From NCBI RefSeq assembly GCF_016801985.1, contig NZ_JAEVLS010000002.1, positions 62,001 to 126,000 on the forward strand: a stretch of 64,000 nucleotides of DNA. Direction: 5' to 3'. A program made the position numbers and the translations under genes. Source of the DNA: Steroidobacter gossypii. GTDB taxonomy: Bacteria; Pseudomonadota; Gammaproteobacteria; Steroidobacterales; Steroidobacteraceae. Every line of letters starts with the position of its first letter. The stretch's first letter is position 1. Under the pieces are notes generated by a model. The model saw nothing but the letters and a program-made list of their open reading frames with translations, ran no database searches and was not told the origin of the DNA. Shown piece after piece: positions 1-10,123 of this stretch.

Positions 1-384
1 GGCAAGTTCGACGAGGCGCTGCCGCTGTTGCGTGCGGTGGTCGACACCTCGAAAGACGACGAGCTGGCGTGGGTCGCGCGCACGCGCGTCGCTCGTCTGC
101 TCATTCAGCAAGGCAAGCATGACGAGGCGTTGAGCCTGCTGAACCCAGAGAAGGCGGGCGCGTTCGCCGCGCAAGTCCGCGAGATCCGAGGCGATGCGCA
201 GGTTGCGAAAGGCAATCCCGAAGCGGCGCGGGCCGAGTATGCGGCGGCGTTGACGGCTAACATCAGCGGCGCGGAGCGCATGATCGACCGCAACCTGATC
301 GAAATGAAATTGCAGGACGTGGGCGGCGACAAGCAAGCCGCCGAGCCCGCGACCGAACCAGCCTCGGCCCAGGGTCAACCATGA
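1..384 (+). CDS. yfgM: YfgM-like TPR protein, C-terminal part (partial)
   Basis: The reading frame is open from base 1, so the gene begins upstream of the window; 127 codons are present. The visible part has the helix-turn-helix rhythm of tetratricopeptide repeats (GKFDEALPLLR, then GKHDEALSLL, then GNPEAARAEYAAAL) and ends in an Ala/Pro/Glu-rich tail. YfgM is an inner-membrane anchored periplasmic TPR protein that works with the SecYEG translocon and periplasmic chaperones. The assignment rests on the repeats and on the yfgM-bamB-der gene order usual in gammaproteobacteria. Its stop overlaps the bamB start by four bases (ATGA), implying translational coupling. The N-terminal membrane anchor lies outside the window. 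Confidence 0.85.
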   Translation, partial: GKFDEALPLLRAVVDTSKDDELAWVARTRVARLLIQQGKHDEALSLLNPEKAGAFAAQVREIRGDAQVAKGNPEAARAEYAAALTANISGAERMIDRNLIEMKLQDVGGDKQAAEPATEPASAQGQP

Positions 385-1586
385 TCGACAAGAAGACTTC
401 CTTGACGCGTCTATATCGGGGTGCGCGGATCGCCGCCGCCGCGACGGCCTTGCTGGTCATGCTCGGCTGTGACAACGACAAGGAGGTCGATCCGCCGGCG
501 GAGCTCACCGAGATCACGACCACGCGCGACGTGCAGCGTCTCTGGACGGTGGGGCTGGGCGGCGATTCGGAGCGGCTGCGTCTGGCGCTCAAACCGAATG
601 TCGTGGACGGCGTGGTGTATGCCGCCTCTCACGACGGGGAAGTCGTCGCGATCGCGGCCGACACCGGCAAGCGCCAGTGGATCGCCAAGACCAAGCTGGC
701 ACTGTCGGCGGGTCCGGAAGTCGGCGGAGGCCTGGTGGTGCTGGGCTCCAGCGACGGCGACATCATCGCGCTCGATGCCACCAACGGCGCGCAGCGTTGG
801 CGTCAGTCCATCGCCAGCGAAATCCTCGCTCGACCCTTGATCGTGAATGACACCGTCGTGATCCGCACCGTCGACGGTCACATCGAGGCTTTATCCGCGG
901 TGGACGGCGCCACCAAGTGGGCGGTCGACGAGTCCGTGCCGAGGCTGACATTGCGTGGCACGGCGCCGCCGGTGTTGGCGGGCGATCGCATCATTGCCGG
1001 CTTCGACAGCGGCAAGGTGTTGGCCATCGATCCTCGCAACGGCGACGTGCTGTGGGACACGATCGTGAACGCGCCCCGCGGCCGTACCGAGCTGGAGCGT
1101 CTCACCGATATCGACGCGCCCGCGCGCGTTTCGGGTGACGACATTTTCGTCGTCGGTTTCCAGGGCCGCGTCGCCATGCTGGCGCGCGATTCCGGGCAGA
1201 TCTGGTGGGCGCGCGATGCTTCGAGCTATCGCGGCTTCGCGATGGACGAACAGAATCTGTATCTCACCAACGCGGACAGCGTGGTGATCGCCATGCGCCG
1301 CAGTGACGGCGCCGTGCAGTGGGAGCAGGACACGATGAAACGTCGCGGCCTGACCGCACCAGCCATCGACGGCGACGCACTGGTGGTGGGCGACTTCGAG
1401 GGTTACCTGCACTGGCTCGACAAGGCCACCGGCGAGATCGTGGCGCGCCAGAAGACCGATGGCGAACGTATTACCAACGCGGCGGTCAGCGACGACCAGC
1501 GCGTGTATGTGCAGACGGATTCGGGCAAGCTGCTGGTGTTTCGCAGCGCCGCCCGCGAAGTCAAAACGGCTGACAGCGGCCAGTAG
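381..1586 (+). CDS. bamB: Outer membrane protein assembly factor BamB
   Basis: A 401-residue lipoprotein of the BAM complex that inserts beta-barrel proteins in the outer membrane. The N-terminus has a basic start, a hydrophobic stretch and a lipobox ending at Cys30 (VMLGC). The rest is a PQQ-like beta-propeller: repeated blades such as GVVYAASHDGEVVAIAADTG, GLVVLGSSDGDIIALDATNG and GKVLAIDPRNGDVLWD. Length matches the family (about 390). It overlaps yfgM by ATGA and is followed 82 bases later by der, the conserved gammaproteobacterial order. Confidence 0.96.
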   Translation: MIDKKTSLTRLYRGARIAAAATALLVMLGCDNDKEVDPPAELTEITTTRDVQRLWTVGLGGDSERLRLALKPNVVDGVVYAASHDGEVVAIAADTGKRQWIAKTKLALSAGPEVGGGLVVLGSSDGDIIALDATNGAQRWRQSIASEILARPLIVNDTVVIRTVDGHIEALSAVDGATKWAVDESVPRLTLRGTAPPVLAGDRIIAGFDSGKVLAIDPRNGDVLWDTIVNAPRGRTELERLTDIDAPARVSGDDIFVVGFQGRVAMLARDSGQIWWARDASSYRGFAMDEQNLYLTNADSVVIAMRRSDGAVQWEQDTMKRRGLTAPAIDGDALVVGDFEGYLHWLDKATGEIVARQKTDGERITNAAVSDDQRVYVQTDSGKLLVFRSAAREVKTADSGQ

Positions 1587-1636
1587 CCGCCTGTCAGCCG
1601 TGACTGCGCTGACTGCTTCCAATCATTTGCTCTGGC

Positions 1637-1664
1637 CAGTCACCAGTCATTAGTCATCAGTCAC
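1637..1664 (+). repeat. Four tandem 7-bp repeats just upstream of der
   Basis: Four consecutive heptamers of the form YAGTCAY (CAGTCAC, CAGTCAT, TAGTCAT, CAGTCAC) end four bases before the der start codon, where a Shine-Dalgarno sequence would be expected. No good AGGAG motif is visible between the repeat and ATG. It may be a neutral simple-sequence expansion or may affect der translation. Confidence 0.8.
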
Positions 1665-1668
1665 TTCT

Positions 1669-3063
1669 ATGTTGCCTGTCATCGCTCTGGTCGGTCGCCC
1701 CAACGTCGGCAAATCGACCTTATTCAATTTCCTGACGCGCACCCGCGACGCATTGGTCGCGGACATGCCGGGGCTGACCCGCGATCGTAACTACGGTTAC
1801 GGCAAGGTCGGCTCGCTGCCGTATGTGGTGGTCGATACGGGCGGTCTGGTCGTAGACGCGCGCGGCGTCGAGCAGCAGATGGTCAAGCAGGCGTTGCGCG
1901 CGGTGCAGGAGGCCGACCGGGTTTTGTTTCTGGTCGACTCGCGCAGCGGCGTCACCCCGGACGATCACTACATCGCGCAGACGCTGCGCAAGCTCAACAA
2001 GAAAGTTTTCATCGTCGCCAACAAGGCCGAAGGTGTCGACTCCGCTACCGCTGGCGCCGATTTCTATGCGCTAGGGTTGGGCGAGCCTCGCGCGATTTCC
2101 GCCGCACATGGCGATGGCGTGAAGGGATTGATGGATGACGCGCTGGAAGGCATCGAGCTCGCGGAGGGCGCGGCGGCCGCCGGCGGCCAGGATGACATTC
2201 GCGTCGCTGTGATCGGACGTCCCAATGTGGGCAAGTCCACGCTCATCAATCGTCTACTCGGTGAAGAGCGGTTGATCTCGTTCGATCAACCGGGCACGAC
2301 GCGGGACGCCGTGTTCGTGCCGTTCGAGCGCGATGGGCACAACTATATGCTGATCGATACCGCGGGCGTGCGCCGTCGCGCGCGCGTCGAGGAAGCCATC
2401 GAGAAGTTCAGCGTCATCAAGGCGCTGCAGGCCGTCGATTCGGCCAACGTGGTGATCGGCGTGATCGATGCGCACGACGCTGTAACTGAGCAGGACGCGA
2501 GCTTGTTCGGCATGGTGGCGGAGCGAGGGCGCGCGTTGTTGATCGCGGTCAACAAGTGGGATGGCATTCCTTCGGACAAGCGCGATGAGATTCGCGCTGG
2601 GTTGGATTTGCGGCTGCCGTTTCTGGATTTCGCGCCGGTGCACTTCATCTCGGCTTTGCATGGCACGGGCGTTGGTGAGCTCATGCGCGGTGTCAAACAT
2701 GCGTATGACGCGTCGATGCGTGAGTTGGCGACGCCTGAGCTGACTCGAGTGCTCGAGACGGCCATCGAACAACATCAACCGCCGTTGGTTCGCGGCCGGC
2801 GCATCAAGCTGCGCTACGCGCATCAGGGCGGTCGCAACCCGCCCATCATCGTGGTCCACGGCAACCAGATTCAGCACATCCCGGACGCTTACAAGCGCTA
2901 TCTCGCGAACGTGTTTCGCAAGAACTTCCGGTTGGAAGGCACACCGGTGCGTATGGAATTTCGCACCGACGAGAATCCCTTCAAGGGCAAGCGGAATCCT
3001 TTGACCCCGCGGCAGCGGCGGTCGCGTCAGCGCTTGATGAAGCGGGTCAAGAAAAGGAGCTGA
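1669..3063 (+). CDS. der: Ribosome biogenesis GTPase Der (EngA)
   Basis: A 464-residue double GTPase needed for 50S subunit maturation. Both G domains are visible: GRPNVGKST with DTGG near the N-terminus, and a second GRPNVGKST near residue 183 with DTAG and NKWD. The C-terminal KH-like domain ([11 protein letters not shown]...PPIIVVHG) and a basic tail rich in Arg and Lys follow. Length and domain order are standard for Der. It may be cotranscribed with bamB across an 82-base gap holding short tandem repeats. Confidence 0.98.
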   Translation: MLPVIALVGRPNVGKSTLFNFLTRTRDALVADMPGLTRDRNYGYGKVGSLPYVVVDTGGLVVDARGVEQQMVKQALRAVQEADRVLFLVDSRSGVTPDDHYIAQTLRKLNKKVFIVANKAEGVDSATAGADFYALGLGEPRAISAAHGDGVKGLMDDALEGIELAEGAAAAGGQDDIRVAVIGRPNVGKSTLINRLLGEERLISFDQPGTTRDAVFVPFERDGHNYMLIDTAGVRRRARVEEAIEKFSVIKALQAVDSANVVIGVIDAHDAVTEQDASLFGMVAERGRALLIAVNKWDGIPSDKRDEIRAGLDLRLPFLDFAPVHFISALHGTGVGELMRGVKHAYDASMRELATPELTRVLETAIEQHQPPLVRGRRIKLRYAHQGGRNPPIIVVHGNQIQHIPDAYKRYLANVFRKNFRLEGTPVRMEFRTDENPFKGKRNPLTPRQRRSRQRLMKRVKKRS

Positions 3064-3067
3064 GACT

Positions 3068-4243
3068 TCAAGGATTGGCCAGCTTCAGCTCGGCCAGGAA
3101 GTCGGCGACCACGGGGCGGAAGCGGTCCATGTCGACCAGGAAGGAATCGTGGCCCTGAATGGAGGGCAGGCGGGCGAATTGTACGGCGCGAGTGCCGTTG
3201 CTGAGCCCGTCGGCCAGTTCCTGTTGTTGTTCGATCGGGAACAACAAATCCGTTTCCACGCCGATGATCAAAGCACGCTCCACCGTGAAGCGGCGCAGCG
3301 CTTCGGCGACGGAGCCGCCGTGGTCGGCGAGATCGAATAAATCCATGGCGCGCGAGATGTACAGGTAACAGTTCGGATCGAACTGACCGATGAATTTGAC
3401 CGCGTGATTCTCCAGATACGATTCCACTTCGAAGTCGATGCCGAACGGATCGCCCGGCTTGCGCTCGGCGTTGGCGCGTTCGCGACCGAAGCGCTGCAGC
3501 CATTCCTTCGCCGATCGATAAGTGATCATGCCGAGCTTGCGCGCCAGGCGCATGCCCTGCACGGGAATCGCGTCCGGCGAATAATTGCCTTCCAACCACG
3601 CCGGATCGCGACGAATCATCTCCCGCTGCAGTGAGCGCAGGGCGATCGCGAAAGGCGTCGAGCGCGCGGCAGAGGAGATAGAAACCAGCGCTCGAGCGCC
3701 CTCGGGGAACAAGGCGCAGTAAGCCAGCACAGTCATGCCGCCGAGCGACGGACCCACCACCGCAGCTAGCTTCTTGATGCCGAGCGATGCCACGACCTCA
3801 TGGCCGGCACGCGCGATGTCTTCGACGGTCAGTACCGGGAATGTCAGTCGATAACATTGCCCGGTCGCCGGGTTGATGGAGGCCGGCGACGTCGAACCGA
3901 ACGGACTGCCCAGCGAGTTCACACAGATGACGAAAAAGCGCCGCGTATCGATGGGGCGGCCCGGACCGATCATGTCTTCCCACCAGCCCGGCGCCGGATC
4001 CTCGGTGGAGGAAGCGGCGTGCGCCGAGGGCGACAGGCCGGTGAAGATCAGGATGGCGTTGTCGTTGCAGAAGCTCGGCTCGCCCCAGGTTTCGTAGGCG
4101 ATTTGCACGTCCGGCAGCGCGCCACCCCGGCGCATGGGGAAGGGGTGGTCGAGCTGGAGCATTTTGCGGGCTGAGGCCATGAGCTTCGCGGGTACGGCGT
4201 GTTCGGACCGCAGAGTGTAATCCTTCGCTGCGGCATCCAACAT
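3068..4243 (-). CDS. metX: MetX-family homoserine/serine O-acyltransferase
   Basis: A 391-residue alpha/beta hydrolase-fold acyltransferase. The triad is visible as Ser166 in GPSLGGM, Asp332 in VETDLLFP and His365 in QGHDSFL; family members activate homoserine (or serine in some Xanthomonadales relatives) with acetyl- or succinyl-CoA for sulfur amino acid synthesis. The substrate cannot be decided by eye, so the symbol reflects the family. The start at 4243 gives a short extension before a second Met at residue 22 (4180), which is an alternative. The gene lies 38 bases downstream of the M23 peptidase gene on the same strand and converges on der. Confidence 0.88.
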   Translation of the reverse strand: MLDAAAKDYTLRSEHAVPAKLMASARKMLQLDHPFPMRRGGALPDVQIAYETWGEPSFCNDNAILIFTGLSPSAHAASSTEDPAPGWWEDMIGPGRPIDTRRFFVICVNSLGSPFGSTSPASINPATGQCYRLTFPVLTVEDIARAGHEVVASLGIKKLAAVVGPSLGGMTVLAYCALFPEGARALVSISSAARSTPFAIALRSLQREMIRRDPAWLEGNYSPDAIPVQGMRLARKLGMITYRSAKEWLQRFGRERANAERKPGDPFGIDFEVESYLENHAVKFIGQFDPNCYLYISRAMDLFDLADHGGSVAEALRRFTVERALIIGVETDLLFPIEQQQELADGLSNGTRAVQFARLPSIQGHDSFLVDMDRFRPVVADFLAELKLANP

Positions 4244-4281
4244 CGCCGGGCGCTATATGCAGATGCCGGCCGGACGGAAAA

Positions 4282-5121
4282 CTACTTGCTGCCGATGAAC
4301 AACGCCGGATCCACCATCGCGCGATTCAACGCCACGCCCCAGTGCAAATGAGGTCCGGTGACCCGGCCGGTGGCGCCGACGGTGCCGATGAGTTGGCCTG
4401 GTTCGAGGCGGTCGCCGGTTTTGACTTTGATGGTGTCGAGGTGGCAGTACATGGTCACGAGCCCGTCGCCGTGATCGATATACAAGGTGTTGCCGTTGAA
4501 AAAGAAATCTCCCGCTTCGACGACCACCCCCGCGGCCGGCGAGCGAATCGGCGTGCCGGTGGGCGCGGCGATATCCATTCCGGAGTGCGGATTGCGGGGC
4601 TGACCATTGAACACTCGCCGCGAGCCATATGAATCCGACCGCACACCTTCAACGGGTGAAATCAGCTGCAACGCCGGCGTGCCCGTGGCCGTGAATTTGG
4701 ACAACGCCGCCTCCGATCGCTTCGTTTCCGCACTGATGCGCTTCAAATCTTCCGGATTCGGCTCGACCTTGCGCTTATCCTTGATGGTCAAGTGCTGGGT
4801 GCGATAGCTCTTGTCGGCGATTCGAAAGGGAACTTCAGTCGTCCCCTCCGGCGTGCTCACCTTCAACTTCAGCTCGCCAGGTTTTTCCGCGAGCGGAATG
4901 CCAACCACGGCGACCCATTGATCGTCACGACGAACGACCGCGACGCGATAGGCGTTGAACTGAACCGTGGGCGGCATCTCGCCACCCGGCACGGGAACCA
5001 GCGCAATCCCGCCCGGCACTCGACTCTCTTTCGGAAGGGCGACCGCGCCGGCGCTGAACCCAGCGAGAACGACAAAGGGCAGGGCGAAACGAAACAAATG
5101 CAACTTGAGCTTCGAATTCAT
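4282..5121 (-). CDS. Secreted M23 (LytM-type) metallopeptidase
   Basis: A 279-residue exported peptidase. A signal peptide (basic start, hydrophobic core, ending near AVALP) precedes an N-terminal beta domain and a C-terminal LytM domain. The zinc motifs look intact: the HxxxD of NPHSGMD and the HLHWG motif near the C-terminus, so it is probably an active peptidoglycan endopeptidase in the periplasm rather than a degenerate NlpD/EnvC-type activator. Its ATG overlaps the xseA stop by four bases, so the two genes are translationally coupled. Confidence 0.9.
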   Translation of the reverse strand: MNSKLKLHLFRFALPFVVLAGFSAGAVALPKESRVPGGIALVPVPGGEMPPTVQFNAYRVAVVRRDDQWVAVVGIPLAEKPGELKLKVSTPEGTTEVPFRIADKSYRTQHLTIKDKRKVEPNPEDLKRISAETKRSEAALSKFTATGTPALQLISPVEGVRSDSYGSRRVFNGQPRNPHSGMDIAAPTGTPIRSPAAGVVVEAGDFFFNGNTLYIDHGDGLVTMYCHLDTIKVKTGDRLEPGQLIGTVGATGRVTGPHLHWGVALNRAMVDPALFIGSK

Positions 5122-6815
5122 GGGTTCTCGTCATCTCGATGCGGCGTGACCTTCTCGACGCGAGCCTGCACAGCACCGCGGGACAAACGCGTCTCGATCA
5201 CATCACCTTGTTTGACTGACCTCGCATCCGTCACGACAGTTCCCTGCGCGTCAGTCACGATGGCGTAGCCTCGTTGCAACGTGGCCAGCGGACTCACAGC
5301 GTTCAGCTTGCCGGCTGCGAGGCGCAGGCGCGCGTCCAGCTTATGCAGTCGACGATGCACCAAGGTGTCCATGCTCTTGCTGGCCATCTCCACCCGACCG
5401 CGCAGTGACGAAATCCTCAGGGCCGGCGAGTGTTGCCGCAGACTGCCGGCCGCATGGCGCAAGCGATTGTCGAGCACGCTGAGCCGCCGCTGGAGCGACG
5501 TGCCCAATGTTTTGCTGGCCATTTCCAATCGACCGCGGGCAGCGGCAACGCGAAGGGCAGGGGAGTGCTGACGCAAATGCGCGGCGAGATGAACCAGGGT
5601 GCTCTTGCGCTCCTGCAAGCCACCGCGAGCACAGCGAACCAAACGCTGTTCCAGCTCATCGAGGCGCTGCGCCTTTTGCCTCAGCTCGACGCCAGGATGA
5701 ACTTGCGCGAGTCGACGCTCCAGCCACACCAAACGCTGCTGACAACCCGCAACGTGACGAACCATTGCCGCATTCGCGCGCCTGCTCAACAGGGCGACGC
5801 TGCGTTTCCATTCGTTGCAATCGGGCGCGACCATCTCAGCAGCGCCTGAGGGTGTCGGCGCGCGCACGTCGGCGACGAAATCGGCGATTGTGAAATCCAC
5901 TTCGTGACCGACACCAGACACCACCGGAATCCGGCAATCGAAGATGGCGCGGGCCACCACTTCCTCATTGAACGCCCACAGATCCTCCAGCGAGCCGCCG
6001 CCACGCGCGACGATCAATACATCGCACTCGGCACGCGCCGATGCGAGTCGAATCGTCGCGGCGATCTGGCCGGCCGCGCTCGCGCCCTGCACCTGAACGG
6101 GATAGATCAACACCGGGATCGTGCAGAAGCGCCGATGCAGAATGTTCAGCACGTCCCGAATCGCCGCGCCGGTGGGCGAAGTCACAACGCCGATGCGCTT
6201 GGGCAATCGCGGCAGCGGGCGCTTTCGAGCGGCATCGAATAAACCTTCAGCGGCCAGCTTGTTCTTCAGCAGGTCGAAGCGTCGACGTAGCAAGCCCTCG
6301 CCGGCTTCCTCCATATGATCCGCGATGAACTGATAATCGCCGCGCGGCTCGTACAGGCTCACGCGCCCACGCGTCAGCACATGCATGCCGTCCTTGGGCG
6401 TGAAGCGCGCCATCATGTTCTTCTGGCGGAACATGGCGCATCGCAGCTGTGCGGACTCGTCCTTGAGCGAGAAGTACCAGTGGCCGGACGAGGGGCGGGA
6501 GAGATTGGAAATCTCGCCCTCCAGCCATAGCGACGGCAGGCCGCGCTCGAGCAGCGTGCGCGCCTCCTTGTTCAGGCGAGCGGGAGTGTAGACATCCCGT
6601 TCAGGCTCGGTGGCCGTGGCCGGCGCGTCATCGATATCTTCTATCGGCGCCTTTCGGACTGGCTCGCGCGCCACCTTCCTGGCCGGCGGGGCTGCCGGTC
6701 GTTTTGCGACGGACGGCGCGGGCTCGGCGGCCGGGCGCGAGGCAGGCGCCGGCTCCTCCGGGGGTTTGGGCGCCGGCGGTGGCGCCGAGAAGTCGAATTC
6801 CAGTTCGCGATTCAT
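5118..6815 (-). CDS. xseA: Exodeoxyribonuclease VII large subunit
   Basis: A 565-residue subunit of exonuclease VII, which degrades single-stranded DNA in both directions. After an unusual Pro/Ala-rich N-terminal extension of about 72 residues comes the OB-fold (LWLEGEISNLSRPSSGHWYFSLKD), the catalytic core (GVVTSPTGAAIRDV; RGGGSLEDLWAFNE; SGVGHEVDFTIADFVAD) and a long coiled coil ending in LQRGYAI. The ATG at 6815 (MNRELEFDF) is preferred over the open frame up to 6899, whose extra 28 residues look untranslated. It is longer than the E. coli protein (456) because of the extension and duplicated coiled-coil segments. Confidence 0.95.
   Translation of the reverse strand: MNRELEFDFSAPPPAPKPPEEPAPASRPAAEPAPSVAKRPAAPPARKVAREPVRKAPIEDIDDAPATATEPERDVYTPARLNKEARTLLERGLPSLWLEGEISNLSRPSSGHWYFSLKDESAQLRCAMFRQKNMMARFTPKDGMHVLTRGRVSLYEPRGDYQFIADHMEEAGEGLLRRRFDLLKNKLAAEGLFDAARKRPLPRLPKRIGVVTSPTGAAIRDVLNILHRRFCTIPVLIYPVQVQGASAAGQIAATIRLASARAECDVLIVARGGGSLEDLWAFNEEVVARAIFDCRIPVVSGVGHEVDFTIADFVADVRAPTPSGAAEMVAPDCNEWKRSVALLSRRANAAMVRHVAGCQQRLVWLERRLAQVHPGVELRQKAQRLDELEQRLVRCARGGLQERKSTLVHLAAHLRQHSPALRVAAARGRLEMASKTLGTSLQRRLSVLDNRLRHAAGSLRQHSPALRISSLRGRVEMASKSMDTLVHRRLHKLDARLRLAAGKLNAVSPLATLQRGYAIVTDAQGTVVTDARSVKQGDVIETRLSRGAVQARVEKVTPHRDDENP
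5310..5580 (-). repeat. Two tandem 45-codon repeats within xseA coiled coil
   Basis: The 135-base unit occurs twice (about 5310-5444 and 5445-5579), encoding LRQHSPALR, then RGR(L/V)EMASK, then L(D)xRLR.AAG in each copy; a third, decayed copy begins KLNAVSPLATL. The units extend the helical stalk that binds the small subunits. Confidence 0.75.
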
Positions 6816-6925
6816 CCCCGGAAGGCTACAGCCTACGTCCCTGCCGCGCACGTCCGGCTTAATCCCGCTTTTCTGGCTCGGGATCGGGCATCCTGCCACG
6901 ACCCTCGCCGCCTCCTGCGGCGGCG

Positions 6926-6943
6926 GGGTACATCCCTGTACCC
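6926..6943. repeat. Perfect inverted repeat between xseA and guaB
   Basis: GGGTACA and TGTACCC flank a TCCC spacer, a perfect 7-bp dyad. It lies about 110 bases upstream of xseA and about 40 bases upstream of the guaB -35 element, so it could be an operator or a weak hairpin; no regulator can be named. Confidence 0.5.
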
Positions 6944-6980
6944 AGGGCGGCTCCCTTCACCCAAGGTGGCGCCAGGAACA

Positions 6981-7009
6981 TTTACCGGAGGGGCCGCGCC
7001 GCGTACAAT
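6981..7009 (+). promoter_or_regulatory. Probable sigma-70 promoter of guaBA
   Basis: TTTACC (6981-6986) and TACAAT (7004-7009) are separated by exactly 17 bases, giving 4/6 and 5/6 matches to the sigma-70 consensus. Transcription would begin near 7016, about 30 bases before the guaB start codon. It is the only promoter-like pair noticed in the xseA-guaB divergent region. Confidence 0.6.
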
Positions 7010-7045
7010 GGCGCGCTTTCATCGATTACCCGCGGGCACCCCACC

Positions 7046-8515
7046 ATGCGTATTCTCGAGGAAGCACTCACCTTCGACGACGTGCTTCTGGTCCCGGCTT
7101 ACTCCAATTTCCTGCCGCGCGACGCTGACCTCAGCACGCAACTTACCCGCTCGATCCGCCTCAACCTACCGGTCCTGTCCGCCGCCATGGACACTGTCAC
7201 CGAAGCGCGGCTGGCGATCACCATCGCCCAGGAGGGCGGCATCGGCATCATCCACAAGAACATGAGCATCGAGGCCCAGGCGCGCGAAGTGGCCAAGGTG
7301 AAGAAGTTCGAAAGCGGCGTCATCCACGACCCGTTCACCATCTCCCCCGACAAGACCATTCGCGAAGTGCTGGAGCTGACCCGCTCCAAGAACATTTCAG
7401 GCGTGCCGGTGGTGGTGGGCTCCAAGGCGGTCGGCATCGTCACGCATCGCGACCTGCGTTTCGAGACCAAGCTGGACGCTCCGGTCTCCACAGTCATGAC
7501 CCCGCAGGAGCGCTTGGTTACCGTGCGTGAGAACGCGCCAAAGGATGAAGTGCTGGCGCTGCTCCACAAGCATCGCATCGAGAAGGTGCTGGTGGTCGAT
7601 GGCGACTTCAACTTGAAAGGCATGATCACGGTCAAGGATTTCCAGAAGGCCACCGAATTCCCGCGTGCGGCGAAGGATGAGCGAGGCGCACTGCGCGTCG
7701 GCGCCGCCGTCGGCACCGGTGCGGACACCATGAAGCGCGTCGCCGCGTTACGTGAGGTCGGCGTCGACGTGATCGTCGTCGATACCGCGCACGGCCATTC
7801 CAGCGGTGTGATTCAGATGGTGCGTGAGATCAAGAAGACCTGGCGCGATCAGCAGGTCATCGGCGGCAATATCGTGACGGCTGACGCCGCCCTGGCGCTG
7901 GTCGAAGCAGGCGCGGACGGCGTGAAAGTGGGTATCGGTCCCGGATCGATCTGCACGACTCGCGTCGTTGCTGGCGTCGGCGTGCCGCAGATCACCGCGG
8001 TGGCCAACGTCGCTGCAGCGTTGAAGAACACCGGCGTGCCGTTGATCGCCGATGGTGGCATTCGTTTCTCCGGCGATATCGCCAAAGCCCTGGTGGCTGG
8101 CGCGCATTCGGTGATGTGCGGCGGCATGTTCGCCGGCACCGAAGAATCGCCCGGCGATGTCGAGTTGTATCAAGGCGCCTCGTACAAGTCTTATCGCGGC
8201 ATGGGCTCGCTCGGCGCCATGTCGCAGTCGCACGGCTCCAAGGACCGTTACTTCCAGGACGCGACCGAAGAGTTGGAAAAGCTGGTGCCGGAAGGCGTCG
8301 AAGGTCGCGTGCCTTACAAGGGCTCCGTGGTCACCATCCTGCATCAGCTGGCCGGCGGCCTGCGTGCGGCCATGGGCTACACCGGCTGTCAGACGATTGA
8401 AGAATTGCGCACCCGCCCGCAGTTCGTGCGAATCACGAACGCCGGTGTGCGCGAAAGCCATGTGCACGATGTGACGATCACGAAAGAAGCACCCAACTAC
8501 CGTGTCAGCCGATAA
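7046..8515 (+). CDS. guaB: IMP dehydrogenase
   Basis: A 489-residue NAD-dependent enzyme that oxidises IMP to XMP, the committed step of guanine nucleotide synthesis. The TIM barrel is split by two CBS domains ([15 protein letters not shown]... and [17 protein letters not shown]...). The catalytic loop [11 protein letters not shown] with its Cys, the NAD/IMP site residues (DTAHGHS) and the [14 protein letters not shown] and [10 protein letters not shown] segments are all present. Length equals the bacterial norm. It overlaps guaA by 14 bases. Confidence 0.98.
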   Translation: MRILEEALTFDDVLLVPAYSNFLPRDADLSTQLTRSIRLNLPVLSAAMDTVTEARLAITIAQEGGIGIIHKNMSIEAQAREVAKVKKFESGVIHDPFTISPDKTIREVLELTRSKNISGVPVVVGSKAVGIVTHRDLRFETKLDAPVSTVMTPQERLVTVRENAPKDEVLALLHKHRIEKVLVVDGDFNLKGMITVKDFQKATEFPRAAKDERGALRVGAAVGTGADTMKRVAALREVGVDVIVVDTAHGHSSGVIQMVREIKKTWRDQQVIGGNIVTADAALALVEAGADGVKVGIGPGSICTTRVVAGVGVPQITAVANVAAALKNTGVPLIADGGIRFSGDIAKALVAGAHSVMCGGMFAGTEESPGDVELYQGASYKSYRGMGSLGAMSQSHGSKDRYFQDATEELEKLVPEGVEGRVPYKGSVVTILHQLAGGLRAAMGYTGCQTIEELRTRPQFVRITNAGVRESHVHDVTITKEAPNYRVSR

Positions 8516-10097
8516 TCTGCCTCGCTCGGACATCCACGCGCACCGTATTCTGATCCTTGATTTCGGGGCGCAATACACTCAGCTGATCGCCCGGCGCGTG
8601 CGCGAGAGCGGCGTGTATTGCGAGATCCTTCCCTGGGATATCACGGATGCCGAAGTTCGCGAGTTCGGCGCGAAAGGCATCATCCTTTCGGGCGGCCCGG
8701 AGTCCGTGACCGATGTAAAAGGGCCTACAGCGCCGCAGGCAGTGTTTCAGCTCGGCGTGCCGGTGCTCGGCATTTGCTACGGCATGCAAACGATGGCCGC
8801 GCAGCTCGGCGGCCGTGTCACCGCAGGAACGCATCGTGAGTTCGGCTATGCCCAGGTGACTTCTTCCGCTCCCTGCAAATTGTTCGACGGAATGTTCGAT
8901 CACAAGGACGCGCAGGGCCGCGCACTGCTCGATGTTTGGATGAGCCACGGCGATCGCGTGGACGAATTGCCTCCTGGCTTCGTGGCTGTCGGTTTCACCA
9001 ACAGCGTGCCGTTGGCCGCCATGGCCGATGAATCGCGGCACTACTACGGCGTTCAGTTCCATCCCGAAGTGACTCACACCCTGCAGGGTGAAAAGATCCT
9101 GGAACGTTTCGTTCGCGAGATCTGCGGCTGCGAAGCGCGCTGGAGTCCGGGCAACATCATCACCGACTCGATCGCTCGCGTGCGCGAGCAGGTCGGTCGC
9201 GATAATGTGCTGCTGGGCTTGTCCGGCGGCGTGGATTCATCTGTCGTCGGCGCGCTGTTGCATCGTGCGATCGGCGATCAGCTCACCTGCGTATTCGTCG
9301 ACCACGGCCTGCTGCGGCAGGGCGAGGGCGATCAAGTGATGGAAACGTTCGCCAAACATATGGGCGTGCGCGTCATTCGCGTCGATGCCGAAGAACGTTT
9401 CCTCACTGCGCTCAAGGGCGAAGTCGATCCGGAGCGCAAGCGCAAGATCATTGGCCGCCTGTTCGTCGAGGTGTTCGAAGAAGAGGCTGCCAAGCTGCAA
9501 GGCATCCGCTGGCTCGCGCAGGGCACGATCTATCCGGACGTGATCGAGTCGGCCGGCGCCCGCACGGGTAAAGCTCACGTGATCAAGAGCCACCACAACG
9601 TCGGCGGCTTGCCCGAGAAGATGAATCTGAAGCTCTGCGAGCCGCTGCGCGAGCTGTTCAAAGACGAAGTGCGCAAGCTCGGCGTCGAACTCGGTCTGCC
9701 TCGCGAGATGGTCTACCGCCATCCCTTCCCCGGCCCGGGCCTGGGCGTGCGCATCCTCGGCGAAGTCACCAAACAATACGCCGACTTGCTCCGTCAGGCT
9801 GACGCGATTTTCCTCGACGAGCTTCGCAAACACGACCTGTACGACCGCACCAGCCAGGCCTTCGCCGTATTCCTTCCGGTCCGCTCCGTTGCCGTGATGG
9901 GCGATGGCCGCCGCTACGACTACGTCATCGCCCTTCGCGCGGTCGAGACCATCGACTTCATGACTGCTCGCTGGTCCCGCCTGCCGTATGAGTTCCTGGA
10001 TCTCGTGGCTCGCCGCATCTGCAACGAGGTCAACGGCATCTCGCGCGTGACCTACGACATTTCGGGCAAGCCGCCGGCGACGATCGAGTGGGAGTGA
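8502..10097 (+). CDS. guaA: GMP synthase (glutamine-hydrolysing)
   Basis: A 531-residue enzyme converting XMP to GMP. The class I glutaminase domain has the Cys nucleophile in GICYGMQ and the His/Glu pair in GVQFHPEV; the synthetase domain has the PP-loop LSGGVDSS; the C-terminal dimerisation domain ends in PPATIEWE. The chosen start is GTG inside the end of guaB, giving translational coupling; the family signature [15 protein letters not shown] begins at residue 14, similar to E. coli GuaA. Confidence 0.97.
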   Translation: MSADNLPRSDIHAHRILILDFGAQYTQLIARRVRESGVYCEILPWDITDAEVREFGAKGIILSGGPESVTDVKGPTAPQAVFQLGVPVLGICYGMQTMAAQLGGRVTAGTHREFGYAQVTSSAPCKLFDGMFDHKDAQGRALLDVWMSHGDRVDELPPGFVAVGFTNSVPLAAMADESRHYYGVQFHPEVTHTLQGEKILERFVREICGCEARWSPGNIITDSIARVREQVGRDNVLLGLSGGVDSSVVGALLHRAIGDQLTCVFVDHGLLRQGEGDQVMETFAKHMGVRVIRVDAEERFLTALKGEVDPERKRKIIGRLFVEVFEEEAAKLQGIRWLAQGTIYPDVIESAGARTGKAHVIKSHHNVGGLPEKMNLKLCEPLRELFKDEVRKLGVELGLPREMVYRHPFPGPGLGVRILGEVTKQYADLLRQADAIFLDELRKHDLYDRTSQAFAVFLPVRSVAVMGDGRRYDYVIALRAVETIDFMTARWSRLPYEFLDLVARRICNEVNGISRVTYDISGKPPATIEWE

Positions 10098-10123
10098 TCG
10101 CGCCGTCATCCCGAGCGCGGTGG

